From: Dysidea avara
Lineage: Eukaryota; Porifera; Demospongiae; Dictyoceratida; Dysideidae
Assembly: GCF_963678975.1 (NCBI RefSeq)
Contig: NC_089279.1
Span: 33,630,660 to 33,694,659, forward strand
DNA length: 64,000 bases
Reading direction: 5' to 3'
Shown here piece after piece: positions 10,525-24,600 of this stretch. The notes below the pieces were generated by a model, which was not told the origin of the DNA, did no database searches, and saw nothing but the letters and a program-made list of their open reading frames with translations. Numbering within the stretch: the stretch's first letter is position 1; each line of letters begins with the position of its first letter. A program made the translations under genes and the position numbers.

Positions 10525-10860
10525 AATATAGTACAATTCCAGGCCAGAGTTACCACATCTTGTAGGAAGTAACTGCTATAGCAGATAGTTTTATTCTTAT
10601 CAAAATGTATTTCCATTAATTATATACCACAATCCACTACACAGTAACAATTCCAGGAGTTACCACATCTTGTAGGAAGTAACTGCTATAGTAGCAGACA
10701 GTTTTATTTAGTATTTCCATTAACTATATACCACAAGCCACTTCACAGTAACAATTCCAGGAGTTACCACATCTTACAGGAAGTAATTGCTAGTAGCAGA
10801 CAGTTTTATTTAGTATTTCCATTAATTTTATACCACAAGCCACTACACAGCAAATGCTAT
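10525..10860 (+). repeat. Three tandem copies of a ~105-bp unit
   Basis: The word CAATTCCAGGAGTTACCACA (first copy divergent), followed by GGAAGTAACTGCTATAG and TACCACAAGCCACT, repeats three times head to tail. A fourth, dispersed copy lies at 13060-13170 with the same downstream sequence. This ties the array to the duplication at 10860-11220 and 13170-13640. Confidence 0.65.
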
Positions 10861-11220
10861 GCTTATGGTTGCATTGCTGACACATTTTATTTATGTGCTT
10901 AGACAGGTAGTCAGCATGGTGATGTCATTATTTAATGGTAATTCTATGAATCACTATAACTATATTTTTATAGCTTAGAAAAAATAAAGGGAAATCTGTT
11001 TTGATGGCACTACTCCCTGCTATACCATACTAGGGTAGTAAGCAACAACTGAGTTGTACATAAAATGGTTATACCTGAAGTGTGTTTACAATCATCCAAA
11101 CACTTCATTTATTGTTAGGAAGCTTGTAACAATATAATGAATAACAAATTTTATGTGATAAACAAGAAAAAGCTATATGTTTATTTGCTATCAATTCAAA
11201 GTAATAAAATAATTATATAC
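10861..11220 (+). repeat. Repeat block duplicated at 13170-13640
   Basis: Shared landmarks in the same order are GGTTGCATTGCTGACA, GTCAGCATGGTGATGTCATT, GCTTAGAAAAA and the GGAAGCTTG/GGAGGCTTG...AACAAT block. Partial copies also lie at 13927-14040. I cannot assign the family. Confidence 0.5.
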
Positions 11221-12164
11221 AAAGAACAGAAAAGTACTAACAAACAATTGTTCCATAAATTAATAACCTCCTAGCAACCTCTAATATTAAAAAATCTGGC
11301 CCATTACCATGCAGTAGAAACTTTAGTTAAACAAATTATGTAGCAATTTATTGTCAGTGTTTGGGTCATTCTGAATGCACTTTTGGGTTGACTTAATATT
11401 GCCAAGTTGTAATGGATATGAAGAAATTAAAGGTGATGCTAGTTTTTGATTGATTTTATAAACCTTTATGATCATCCTTATATCCGCAGCAGAATGTTTT
11501 CACAATATGCATGGGCTAGTATAACAGATTTACCATTTCAGTTCATGAATACAAGAAGATACTCTTGCATCAATTTTATTACACCTATAGTTTATACAAT
11601 ATTTTCACTGCTTGAAGAAGGCTAGCTGGTTTACCAGTTTTTACCACTATGAAAATCATGATTTTTATTGTGATTTACTTCGATAAAACAGCCTTCTTCA
11701 AGCTGTGTTTATTTCCTGTGAATCATATAACTATACAGAGTGTACATTGCTGCACAATGCTGGTGTATTTAGAGATGCACATTTTGCCTACACTCTCTCC
11801 GATCCATCTCTCATATGTATGATGTCTATTAAGTATACAATTATAATGTACTTGGTAAAAGTTGTTGAATTGTTTACGAATAAAAGAATGTTGGATATTC
11901 AAGGATGTTATATCAGAGGAAGCATTCGCAAAATTGACTTAATATTTTGTCTGTCGTGTGGCATTCATAAGGAAGAGTATAATTTTATGTGCTTCATATA
12001 ATAAAAATATATGCAATAATTATCATCTTAAAAATTAATACAGTAGCTAAAACTATTTTATCTATAGTTAGTGCACTTATTTTAAAATCCACAGCTATGA
12101 TTTGAGATGTAATTCAGTACCAATAACAATTATATATAAGATTTGTCATTTCTTAGTGGTGTTA

Positions 12165-12633
12165 ATCATGATGGCATGAGGCACACATGTAAAAATGCAA
12201 AGCTTTCAGCAGCCACCATGCTAATTCCTACCCAGTGAGTCAGCACAGGGACATCTGTGTGCTACTCAGGTGCTAAGAGTCAGCAAAGACAAATCCTCCT
12301 GGGACAGGACTAGCAACCTACAGGAGGCTGTATCATGTCCCACAGGTGAAAGTGTAGGCAATCAAAGTTCTACCTAGACCTTCGCCTGCTGTATGAGACA
12401 TGAACTTTTGACATTAGCTTCCCTAGTTAATACCAGGTATTACAGTTGGGTGAGCTGTTTTTCCCAGATGACACCAGGCCACCAGGTTCTCATTTAAACA
12501 GCTAGGTAGACTGGAGCAATGTGAGTAAAGTTTCTTGCTCAAGCAAGCAACAATGACACCCATTTGACATAACCGAGCATCAAACTTTCAATTACCCAGC
12601 CAATGCTCTAGTCACTTGGCTATGCTGCCTCAC
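12165..12633 (-). mobile_element. tRNA-like SINE, full-length copy A
   Basis: Read on the minus strand, the 5' end (about 12633-12560) resembles a tRNA. A box-A-like TAGCCAAGTGACTAGAGCAT is followed about 25 bp on by a weak box-B-like AAGTTTGATGC. The body continues through the conserved AGGAGGATTTG...ACAGATGTCCCTGTGCTG...CACTGGGTAGG to a 3' end near 12165. Other copies share the 3' part. RNA polymerase III origin is inference. Confidence 0.55.
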
Positions 12634-12870
<237 letters not shown>

Positions 12871-12884
12871 GAAGTCAAAGCAAA

Positions 12885-13022
12885 ACAAGTTTTTCAGCTA
12901 CCATGCTAGTCATGACTACCCAGCAAACCAGCACTGAGACACCTGTACACTACTCAGGTACAGCGCAGGCAAATCCTCCTGGGGCAGCACTAGAGGCTGT
13001 ACTCACAGGTGAAGAAGTGGCC
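12885..13022 (-). mobile_element. SINE 3' fragment, copy B
   Basis: Minus-strand reading gives CCCCAGGAGGATTTGCCTGC, ACCTGAGTAGTGTACAGGTG and GCTGGGTAG in the order seen in the full copy at 12165-12633. It then enters the TG run at 12870. The 5' tRNA-like half is missing. Confidence 0.5.
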
Positions 13023-13059
13023 TTATGATGTATGTGTAGTTGTTAATTGTTGCATAGTA

Positions 13060-13640
13060 TAATTCCAGGAGTTACCACATCTTGTAGGAAGTAAATAAAA
13101 TTTACACCCACAGGTACTATATAGCTAGTATAAAATTCTTAGTATGTCCATTAGTTGTATACCGCAAGCCACAAGTACATACATCTACACAGTAAATACA
13201 ATATATACATGGTTGCATTGCTGACATTCTATTTATGTACTCAGAATACATAGTCAGCATGGTGATGTCATTATTGACTCATTAACTTATTGGTAGCTGA
13301 TAACAACATTATTATACGCAGCTTAGAAAAAGTAACTTCTAACTAACGGCACTCCCCTTCCACCATACTAAATAGTCTAGACTCTAAGCTTACTGTAGTA
13401 AGCGATACATTTTGGAGAATCATATACTGTACCTGAAATCAATCTGACTCCTTGTATCACAGGCTTTAAGTCTTCTCACAGGTCCCCAGTGGGATAGCAT
13501 TCACAGAATACAGTTATTCAATTCACTTCAATTATTGCCAGGAGGCTTGGTGCAACAATGAGCAATTTATTATAATCTTTATGTGATGAGTAAGAAAAAG
13601 CCATAAATTCAATTCAGTACAGAACATTATAACAAATGCA
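13060..13640 (+). repeat. Second copy of the 10.5-11.2 kb repeat block
   Basis: Begins with AATTCCAGGAGTTACCACAT and continues with TGGTTGCATTGCTGACAT, the GTCAGCATGGTGATGTCATT block, GCTTAGAAAAAGTAA and the GGAGGCTTGGTGCAACAATG block. These occur in the same order as at 10525-11220. The sequence from 13465 recurs again at 13927-14040 around a SINE fragment (13690-13925). Confidence 0.5.
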
Positions 13641-13689
13641 GTGCAATCCAGTACCAATCTCAACCATAAGATTTGCCATTTTTAGCGGT

Positions 13690-13925
13690 GTTATAATAAT
13701 GGTATGAGACACACGTAAAATGCAAAGCTTTCAGCAGCTGCCATCAGGAAGCTGCCATCAGGAAGCTGTACCATATCCCACAGGTGAAGGTGTGGTGCTC
13801 AAAATCCTTTGCCCACTGTATGAGACATGGACTTTTGGAATTTGCTTCCCTAGTTAATGCTAGGTATATACTCATTGATGTTACAGTTGAGTGGGCTGTT
13901 TCTCCAGATAACACCAGACCACCAG
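13690..13925 (-). mobile_element. SINE internal fragment, copy D
   Basis: Plus-strand words GCAAAGCTTTCAGCAGC, CCCACAGGTGAA, GTATGAGACATG and TTCCCTAGTTAAT match 12200-12440 in the same order. The middle part is deleted and a small GAAGCTGCCATCAG duplication is present. Confidence 0.45.
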
Positions 13926-14487
13926 GCTTTAAGCCTTCTCACAGGTCCCCAGTGGGATAGCATTCACAGAATACAATCAATCCACTTCAATTATTGCCAG
14001 GAGGCTTGGTGCAACAATTATGTGATGAACCAGAAAAAGTCATAGACTCAGCAACTATCTGTGAATCATTTTCTTTGTTTATTGTTATCACATTTAAAGT
14101 TTTTAAGGTTACTCATTAATAAAATATATTCAGTAGCGCACAAAAAAGGGAAAGGTTGTCAATGACATATAGAACTAAGAAAAGTAACTAAATAATTATA
14201 AAATTTAAAAACCTACCTCACCACAAGTAAAATACAGGTATACAATCAAAACAACAAGGGATTACCAATTAATCAATATGTTCAGGCTATAATAGTGAAA
14301 ATAAATTGGACACAAAGGCCGAGTCCATATAGTGTTTGTACCTCCTGCAGTACACCAAAAGGTTATGCCTCAATCCCGTCTAATGTTGGAAAATCAGGCC
14401 TATTACTTTAGCCAATACAAAGTGATCCTATAATTATCATAATATTATGTTATATTATATATTATTGGTGACTCATGCATGATCACT

Positions 14488-14575
14488 TGATATATATGTG
14501 TGTGTGTGTTGTGTGCATGTGCGTGTGTGTGTTGTGTGTGTGTGTGTGCATGTGTGTGTGTGTGTATGTATGCAT
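14488..14575. repeat. (TG)n microsatellite
   Basis: About 88 bp of TG repeats with CATG interruptions. The short Cys/Val open frame over it is an artefact. I see no SINE body next to this copy. Confidence 0.85.
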
Positions 14576-15445
14576 GCCAGCATCAAATAAATACATTAAT
14601 CCTATATGTATAACCACGCACGTACATACATGCAGTCATTACTATAGCACTGTTGCAACATTGTGAGTCACAGATGGGGAAAATTTGACATCATTTACAT
14701 GTAACACACCCACAATATTGTCACAACTATAAACAATGGTGAGGGTATTATCATTGCACATCAAATGTGTAAGGATTTGAGTTTTTCTCTACTTAATTAC
14801 TATGAATAGATAGATAACATTTAGTACATAGCTACACTGCAAAGAGATTCTCTTGGGAAAATTAGTATATATATGTTAAGCATAGTGGTACAGATCAATC
14901 TGGCAAATTCACCAAGGGAGAGAATGACACATTTCTAAAACATTGTACTCATTGCCACTTTCTTGACTAAAGAATACAAACAGTGGATACAGATGTGATA
15001 TGCTGATGATGCTCTGTTGTGCTTTTCTCTTTACTAGTTTGGTCCTCTATACTGTTCCACTATGGATCTGTTGTTATACATGGTTATTATCCAATCAGCA
15101 ATTTTGATTTCATAATGCATAGGTGATGAATAATAAAGTTACTCCAATGCATTAATTTTGCCTCAACCATTGATGGTCACATTATATTACATACAATATT
15201 TTAGTGAAATGCACAGTACTATAAAATGATGCCAAAAACCTTCCACGTGTGTATCACTGTGTTACAGATTTGTGGCTTTACCTTTAGCAAGAAATGTTGA
15301 CAAAGTTTATGGCTTTTCTAGAAACAAAAATATTGAGACGCGATCACAAAACATGTGACATAATATTACACACTAAGTATTTCGATGAAATACCACTGAG
15401 AACAAAGTTTGTGGTTAACAAGTCACTCTCACCATACCCCTACAC

Positions 15446-15453
15446 TATAAAAG
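15446..15453 (+). promoter_or_regulatory. TATA box of the large secreted-protein gene
   Basis: TATAAAAG lies 75 bp upstream of the signal-peptide ATG at 15528. A start of transcription about 30 bp downstream (near 15478) would give a short 5' leader. Motif and position fit a TATA-dependent promoter; activity is inferred. Confidence 0.55.
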
Positions 15454-15527
15454 AAGGCTCAGCAAAATGCTGATCATTATATAATATTGATGCCTATAGA
15501 GTGCACACTTAGTGTGACAAAGGTATC

Positions 15528-15656
15528 ATGAATACGTTGGTTGCTACTATAGTAGTCACAGCATCATGTCTCGTTGTTGCAGTAAGTATATAAAAGTGTA
15601 TTATTTGCAGTAATGTATTTAATATTGTTTTTTTATTACTTAGGTGCAAGGACAAG
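15528..15656 (+). CDS. Signal-peptide exons 1-2
   Basis: Exon 1 is 18 codons from the ATG: a short start and then a hydrophobic core ([14 protein letters not shown]), typical of a secretory signal. Its donor is GTAAGT, phase 0. Exon 2 (15644-15656, 13 nt, VQGQ plus one base) follows a good acceptor and ends in phase 1, which sets the frame used by all later exons. Cleavage is likely near the Ala/Val-Gln junction. Upstream is a TATA box at 15446. Confidence 0.65.
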
Positions 15657-18600
15657 GTATGATTGAGAGCGTCTAGCTACGTACCTCATTATGTACTACG
15701 TTATATTGTACTAGAATGCAGTTAGTTATATAGTAATATGCAGTTAGTCAGTACTTAGCTAGCTTTAGTGTCGAAAATATTCAACTTGCAATAAATCTGA
15801 TAGCAGAGATTGCATGTACAGTCAGTAGTGAGAACCTTTTTATAATGGACACTTGGAGCTTGGGAGCCAGTAATTTGCACTTTAATCTATAGAGGCTTTG
15901 TGTTTTAGAGGTAAACATGTTTCAGACCTGTTAGGGCCAATATCTTTGTCACTATTATGGAGGTAGTTTTCCTATTGTGCGTATCCTTAACTTGGAAAGT
16001 TTGTTACAGGTTTTTGCAATTGAATTCGGCGACTTTGCAACTGAATTCGTCCCGTTTGCAATTGAGTTCGTCGCTTTTGCAATTGAATTCGTCCCGTTTG
16101 CAATTGAATTCGTCGGTTTTGCAATTGAATTCGTCCCGTTTGCAATTGAATTCGTAGCTTTTGCAATTGAATTCGTCGCTTTTGCAGTTAAATTCGTCCG
16201 TATAACAAGAATGGCAGCTGGAGCAAACACGAAAACATGGAGTAGCATCTGCTACAAGAACTTGTTCAAGTACAACAGTAGTAAACAACTCTTTATAAGC
16301 CGTATAACAAGAGAGCAAACACGAAAACATGGAGTAGCAGCTGCTACAAGAACTTGTTCAAGTACAACAGTAGTAAACAACTCTTTATAAGGCAATAATT
16401 CTTCCTCTACAGCCTCTCCAGCAATATTCCAAATACTACTACGCCATTCGCGATGGGTGTGGTCACTCGCGAGCAAGCTAATTAACTTGTCAGACAGCTA
16501 TCAGCTTCGCATACTACCAGCTTCAATTACCTTCTAGTGTCTCAAGTGTAACTCTCCAAGGCATAAATAGTTCATCTCTTAATGAACGGGTTGGTTTCTT
16601 GGAGCCGTTTTGTTTATGACGAATTGTAATGCAAACGCGACGAATTCAATTGCAAAAACCTGTAAGAGAGGCAGGGCCGCCCAGAGAAATTAAGGGGCTC
16701 AGGGCAAAGAGTTAAAGTGGGGCCCTTCACCCAAGTTGTAAGGTGAAGACGTAAAAAAAAAAAAAAAAAAAGGTCACAACCTGCTGGCAATGACAATAAC
16801 TACCCATCACCAACCATATCTCCTTATCTATAAGCTTGCTACACTGCTCCTCTGAAGAATACTGTGACTGCTCTATTAGAGTATTTAGATCTGACTGCTC
16901 TATTAGAGTATATCGATCTTTTAAACAGGTATTCAGGGGGCCCTTCATGGGGCCTCCTGGGGCCCTTTTCAGGCTGGGGCCCCAAGGCAAAATGCCCCAG
17001 TTGCCCCCCCCCCCCCCCCCCCCCCCTGTGGGCGGCCCTGAAGAGAGGTCAGTATAGCATATTCACTGTATATGATTTGGAGATTGTAATTCTGTAGCCT
17101 GCATGTGCAAAATTGTACAGAGTAGCTAATGTATTTGTGAAAGCTGCATCGTGACCTCAAATAAGTCTTTGACAGTTTGTCTAAACTTGCTGAACAGGTC
17201 TTGTTTGTCCTGATATTGTCAACTGCCCCAGAGGATATCGGAGCAAAGTACATCAGCAATCTGGTCAGGTGTATTGTGAGCCATCATGTGAAATTGATAA
17301 TGGAGGATGTCCGGCTGATAAAATATGTTCACTAAAGAGTGTGCAGTGTGCATTGTGTCTACCATGTCCACCTACCGTAGAGTGTTCAGGTTAGTATTAT
17401 GATTGCCTTTATGACACCTATAAGGTGTATTATGGAATTTGTTACAAACAGCAGTAGAAAAGAGGGCTCATATATGGTGTAATATCATGTACTGGTCTGG
17501 TAATTGATAATGAAAAATTTCTTTAATAATTCTCTATCAATATTATATGACTGGTCAAATTACAAGTGGTTAAAGTTGAAGAATTGGATGTGTGTGGAAG
17601 CCTGGTTTTGTCAAATCCAGTCACATATAGATTTGTGTCATACACATTGCTATCACTATTGTTCATTATCTAGACCCAGATCCTTGTTCTCTGCCTGCTG
17701 ATCCTGGCACATGTGATTGTTTTGCTCCTAGCTACTTCTGGAACTCCACCAGTAAAAGATGTGAACTGTTTGCCTACAGTGGCTGCGGTGGAAATCTGAA
17801 TAGGTTTCCTGATCTCAGCTCATGTAGCCAGAAATGTGGTAAGTAGTTGAGTTAGTATATAAATATATATTTGGTTGCAAAGACAAAATATAAAATGCGA
17901 ATGGAATCCTTATTAATTCCAGTAGGTAGCTAAGCAGTAATGAATTTAGGTGTCACGCTATATCCTTCCTTTTGGTTATTGTTATTTTAGATTCTGTTTT
18001 ATATAATGATAATGTGATGTTCATTTTATTATGAATTACAGGTCCAGCTTGTCCACCTGGGATGGTGTATAAGGAGTGTGGACCAAATTGTCCAGAAACA
18101 TGCGACAATTACTATGATTGCCAGATAATTGGACCCTGTTCCAGTGGATGCTTTTGTCCAGATGACAAAGTCTTGTCAGGCAATGGAACTTGTATTAATC
18201 GAATTGATTGTCCTGGTAATGAAATGAAATTTACTGCATGTTATTCTTATCTATAAACTTCAAGTAACTCATGATAAAACCATATAATAATAGTCCAAAT
18301 ATGGCAAGATAACCAAAGAGATGCTATATGGGCAAGCCTGATGAGTTATAGCTGCATAATAATGCATGACAATGATGGCTTTGTTTAGAAGTCATTCACT
18401 GTTGGTTATTGAGTAAGAGTAAAGAAGTCATTCATAGAAGTGAGAAAAAGGAGCTTTGCTGGTGTCATTCATGCTGCACCATAATCTCTTGTGCTTTTAC
18501 AACTACAGTGAAACCAGTGTATTAAGGACACCTTGCATGGGGCGGACCAAAAGTGTCTGACTATCAAGGTGTCCTGATTTTCTAAGTCAGCTTATTTATT

Positions 18601-21600
18601 AAAAGATACGTTGGGACCTTAACTAAGTATCCAGAGTACACAAGCATCCTCATTTTCAAGTGTAACAAGTTTCAATACACAAATTTACACTATAAGTTTC
18701 TTGCTAGACTAGGGCTTGCTCGGGCTAGCCCAAATAGTTCAACCTATTTATCCTCACTATGATTTTTGTGGTTGAGTCCTTAATTACGTACTCCAGTCAT
18801 AACTACCAGAAGATTTAGTAGTGGCTACTGTTAAGTTCTTTTCCAGTAAAAGTGCTTTGGTAGGAATATGGAGCAAGATTGTTATACAAAATCATCGGAA
18901 GATAAAGTATTTCATCATTTACTCAAAGACTTTTTCTACCTGAAAGATCAAATACAACTACTATACACTTTATTTATTTAATTGATGCATAATATAGACT
19001 TGAATTGTGTTTACAATAATTTTATTGTTGTCACAGGTTGTGAAACTGGAATTGATTTAGTCATTGTACTGGATGTTTCATATAGTATTCACAAGCGTAA
19101 AGCAGTTCAGCCATTATTACGATTTACAAGACGTATAATTCAAAGATTGGATATTGGCTTAGACAGCAACTTGGTTGGAATAGTATTGTTTGCTAATGAT
19201 TCTCGTTTTCATTTTGGTCTACAACAGCACACATCTAGACGAGCTCTATTGTCAGCTATAGATGCATTAAGCAGAGACTATCCCAATAGACGGCAGACAT
19301 ACTTTGTACCATTATTTAATCTTCTCAGTGAAACCAAAGATAATTCCTCATTTGGCTTCAGGCCTGAATATCCTGATGTTGCTATTATTGTTACTGATGG
19401 TAGACCGACCGATAAGCCACCTGAAGCATTCACCCTGGCTCTTGATAACTTTCATAGACAGGATATTTATCAACTGTATGCTGTAGGAGTTGGTAAAGCT
19501 AATCTGATGGAGCTAGCAAGAATTACTAAAGACAGATCAACTGCATTTTTTGCCAATAGTTTAGATGATGCAACTCTTGCAGAAGTGGCACGGAGGCTTA
19601 CTGAACGTCTGTGCTCTAGAAGTAAATTAAATGTCAGCAAATGTTACAAACAAAAATACACATGAAAGTTGCTGTGGTATATAATATACTAATTGCATTA
19701 CTGACTTTTTACTCTTTTAGATTGTCCCATTGAGGGGCAGATTAAAAAGACCTATGCATTACCTCTTGTCTGTCAAGCTAGATGCTTCAACACTGATGAG
19801 TTATGTCCTGCAGCAGTTATACCAGATGGATGTGAATGTCCTGATGGAATGGTTATTCATGATCTTGACAATAAATGCGTCCTTCCAGAAGAATGTCCAG
19901 GTATGCTGTAACTGTTTTGCTGTTTGGTATCATTTGGTAATAGGTAGTAATGTATATACGTACTGGTTTAAGCTATGGTTCTTACTGAAGCTACATATCT
20001 GCTTATATTACAACTGAACTAGATCACAATTTGCTTAACTTTGTACTTTCATTGGCATGGTGGCTGTAGTTGATTGTAACTGTTACAGTAGCCATTGTGT
20101 AGTTTAATTAAAAACAAATAATATTAACAATTTAGCTGCATTCTATCAGGTGAATTCCTCTTCAAGTGTATTGTATTGAATTATTTTAATGGTGTGTATA
20201 TATAGAACACAGCCTGCCATGGTTTGTGGTGTTGTATACCAATTCATATATCATTGAACAGTAGTGGCTGGCTGAGCTAAATAGCATGCCAGTTTCATAA
20301 CTATAGTACCATCTATATCTAGAAATGAGCTTGGATGATTGATAATTGAGTGCTATATATATACAGCTAGCTGAATTATTTTAATTTACATGTATTGCTA
20401 CACTGTTAATTTCTTCATTCTGTATAGTTTGTCCGTTTGATGGACAGATCAGAAAGAGATATCCAACTTATAGTTGTGATCGTTATTGTGATGATCCAGA
20501 AGACAAAGTATGTGGTCCAGATGGTAGAGAATATGAGTGTGAATGTCCTGATGGAATGATCATTAATAAAGCAACAAATAGGTGTGTTCATCCCAGGGAT
20601 TGTCCAGGTATGTGTGTCATTGTCATAATAATTACAGATCTAGCTCTATAATAAAGAATAACATGAATCGTTTAAACTTAGTCTGTACAGAAAGCAGAAT
20701 AATTATGTGTTTATTTATGTATTTGTGCATATATGTGTGTATTTTTGACACAATATAACATCTGGATTCTGGTAATGTAAAAATAATAATCTTGTAAATT
20801 GGTAGTAGAGTGTGTGCCTTAGTTAGTGCGGTATGATTAGCATGTACCCTTCATATTTCAGATCCGGTACCATCCACTACGACTGTACCAACAACTCCAC
20901 CTTCCCTAGGTATATTTTAAGCGTATGTGATGTAAGGCATATACATGAACACAAGGGGAAAAGGAATATGTATGAACACAAAGTAAATTAGATTTTAGAT
21001 TTTGAACTTGTCCTTGCAAGAAGCTTTTGTGCTAACAAAGATAGCTGCAGCTGAATTGTTACATAGAAAAATGATATAATAATATTATTATGTAAATGCA
21101 TGCAATAATATAGGTAGCAGCATGCACAAGTACCCTTGTAATACAAATAAGATTACAGGCATTGTGGTGTGGTATATAATATGATATATCCTTCAACTTT
21201 TAGTTCCTATCACTTCAATCTTACCCACTACAACTTCATCTCCTTCCCCAGGTGTGTTATAATAGGACAGTGTATATATGGGGTGTAATGTGTAGCATAC
21301 TGTGCGTGGACATGAAATAACATACAATGAATAGTTTTCATGGATTGAATTTCTATTTTAATTTATTGTATGTACTTTCTGTTTTTACTGTCAATCCTTT
21401 ACGCTTCAGTACAGTATTGCAAGTGGGCCGGATCATCCGGATTATCCGGGCCATTTAGGTCACATTTTGTCCGGGTCAAGTGGGTCTTATCCACTTCACT
21501 GAATATCTGGGTCTGACAAGGATGAGCTCACGTGTGACTAACAAGCTCGATTGTATTGATGGAAATGCAGTTGCAAACACTCAAGAAACTTACGTGGAGC

Positions 21601-24600
21601 CACACCCATCATTCGGGAATATGCTTTGCTGTCTGTGTGGGGTATGTAGAGCCACGCCCACTTATTAAAATTTAGCCAGCTGTGCTCTGTGGGCATGCAT
21701 GCATCACCAGATCCGTGTTGCTACTTGAAATGTAGGTAACTTACTTCTGGAAATTCTGTAGCTCCATAGCTCTTGGGGCACGCCTCTATTTTAATTAAAC
21801 CGGGTCACATGCGGATCAGATCTGGGTCCCATCCGGATTGCTATTCGGGTCAGTGGATCAAAAGAGTCAACAGTACTGGCCCACTTACAACGCTGCTTCA
21901 GTATTGTGATGTATATTATAGTAATATGTACTTGTAATATGTACGTATGTTACAAGTATTGTACAACTTCATACTAAAAACCGTTAGCTGAATCCCACAT
22001 ATATATAATATCAAGAGTCCATAATATATAGTGTGGTATATATCCTTCACCTTTAGCTCCTACCACTTCAGTGTCATCCACTACAACTGCACCAAGTACA
22101 TTTTCCTCCCGTGCAGGTATGTTTAAGTGTACGTGATGTAATGGGTACATGGACAAGTGGTATAAACACAAAATGTGTAAGGCTTCATGTACATATCTAG
22201 ATTACATTTTCTTTTCCAGTTTATTCTCACAGGATACTTTTGTCTCAGCAAAGATAACTATACAGTATACATATAGTTCAATAGTTACATGGCATACACA
22301 ATTGTTTGTATACTCATTTAGTGTCATAAAGGTAGCAGCACATACTTGTACCCTTGTAATACAGTAGTGTAGTATATAACATGGTATATCCTTCACCTTT
22401 TAGTTCCTACCACTTTAGTCCCATCCACCACACCTGTACCAACTCCATCTCCTTCCCCAAGGATGTTTAATGGTATGTGATGTCTTACCAAGTATCTTGA
22501 TAGTATATGTATAATGTTGTCATTCCTACTATGGACTCTATACTTATGTCATATTAACTCATACACTTTGTGTGGTCATTCAAATGTCCACCCATGGATC
22601 CATTGCCAACAGCTGCTCGCCATGTACGTACCATCAGGTTACCTTCAAGCTGTATTGCACTTTGTATGTTAGCGTTAGAGTTCTGTGAATGCTTTCTAAT
22701 GAAACATCCCAGTCAAACAGGTGCTCCCAAAGCGCAGTTGCTTTTATTTTTCTTTTCAGAGTCTAACCCTCCTGGATATTATCAGCTGTACCCAATCATA
22801 ATCATAAACCATGGCTCACTGTTTGGTGTGTTGCACTTCACATACATCTCTCCTCCTCAGTCATCAGAACAGGGCTGGCCTTAGCATTCTGGAGGCTCGA
22901 GGCACAGTCAAAGTTAAAGGCCCTCCTATCAGTCAAAGTATTGCCCATTTGTAGGGCCTTTATATACATGTATAAGCTTGTCATGCAAAACAGCATGGAC
23001 TGCATGGTTCTATGTAGCTATGCTAGCTATACATGTATGTATGGCTGCTGTTTTAGCAGCTTTATTTCTATCCTAGAACTAGAAGTGTTTGTATAACTTA
23101 TAATATACAGATATCTTTCCAGTGTATGGCAATCTTCCAGCTCTTCAGCTAGCTGATCTTGAGACCTTTGCGATCAAAGAAGTAGTGCCTCACCTGCTCA
23201 ATCATCTTTATCATGAACAATACTTCATTGTAATCATAGTGCCAAATTCCATCCAGTGTAGCTACTCCAGAACCACTCAGTTGCATCAAATCAGAGGTGC
23301 AAAGCGAAGGATGCACCAAAGCAGTGGAATCAAGGAGCGGCAAATGGTGAACAGCCAAACTACAACAAACATTATAGTGTACACCTTTCCTAAATAATGT
23401 ACAACTCACATGAATTGGTTACAATACAAATAGACACTATAAGAAATCCACGTCTCTCCTATGCTCCAAACCATCACAGCACTGTCCCTCCATATTAGTA
23501 AATACTCACTATCAGTGCTTGTTCTGTAATGATATAAATTGATAGAAGTCTATGAATACCTAGAACTGTCCACTAGTGTATGGCTACATAAGGGAAATTG
23601 GATGTATGAATAGTGTTTCATTATAAATGTACATGCAATCTGTAAGCCTGAGGCCCCTTTTTTGGTGCTTGGAGGCCCCCTCAGCCTTGAGGCCCTAGGC
23701 AGGCTGCCTACTCTGCCTATATGGTTAAGACCGGCTTTTCATTAAAAATTTACTATTAATAGACCCCTCAGCTTTGCCTTGGGGCTTATCAAACCTCCTT
23801 CAACTTGGAGGCATAGTATATAAGTACACCTCATAGCCATGCATGCTTTATATATTACATATATTATGTGGCTATTATGTAGCGGTCAATATGCTAATTG
23901 CATTACTGATTTCTTTACTCTTTTAGATTGTTCTATTGAGGGGCAGATTAGAAAGACCTATACATCCCATCATTTTTGTCATGCTAGATGCTTCCACACT
24001 GATGATATATGTCCTCTACTAGTTATAATGGATGAATGTGAATGTCCTGATGGAATGGTTATTCATGATCTTAAAAATAAGTGTGTCCTACCAGAAGAAT
24101 GTCCAGGTACAGTGTATGTTGTAATATTTTATGAGAGCTATATCTTTTGTTGATAGGATAGATACTGTAGTTATATATATGTACTGTAGTTATATATATG
24201 TACTGGTTTAAGTTAAAGCACTTAGTGAAGCTGTCTATAGCTATAGATTACAGTTTGCTTAATTTGGTTACTTCCATTAGCATAGTGGCTATGATAACTG
24301 ACTGTAGTATACTGTTACAGTAGCCATTGCGTATATACATATTTTAAAAATAATAAATTTTATTAAGATAGCTCTATTCTATTGGGTAAATTCCTCTTCA
24401 AGTGTACTGTATTGAATTGTTTAATACAGTGGAACCTGTCTTATCTGGACAGTCTAGTACTTAGTACTGTCCGTATCTTAGAAATGTCCGTAACTAGGAA
24501 ATACGTTCTAACACACTAAAGTAACCGATTTAAACACACAAGACATGATTGTTATTGCTATCAGTTAGTGCTATAACATTTATTGGGCAGAGGAGGAAGT

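Noticed and set aside
16007-16200. CRISPR-like array or coding repeat (FAIEFV repeats)
   Set aside because: Direct 20-bp units without spacers that match the element's own terminal repeat. The open frames exist because 20-bp units shift frame without meeting stops.
22570-23409. Open frames of 86-104 codons on both strands
   Set aside because: They lie in an intronic repeat and an hAT-like element and show no domain or splice support.
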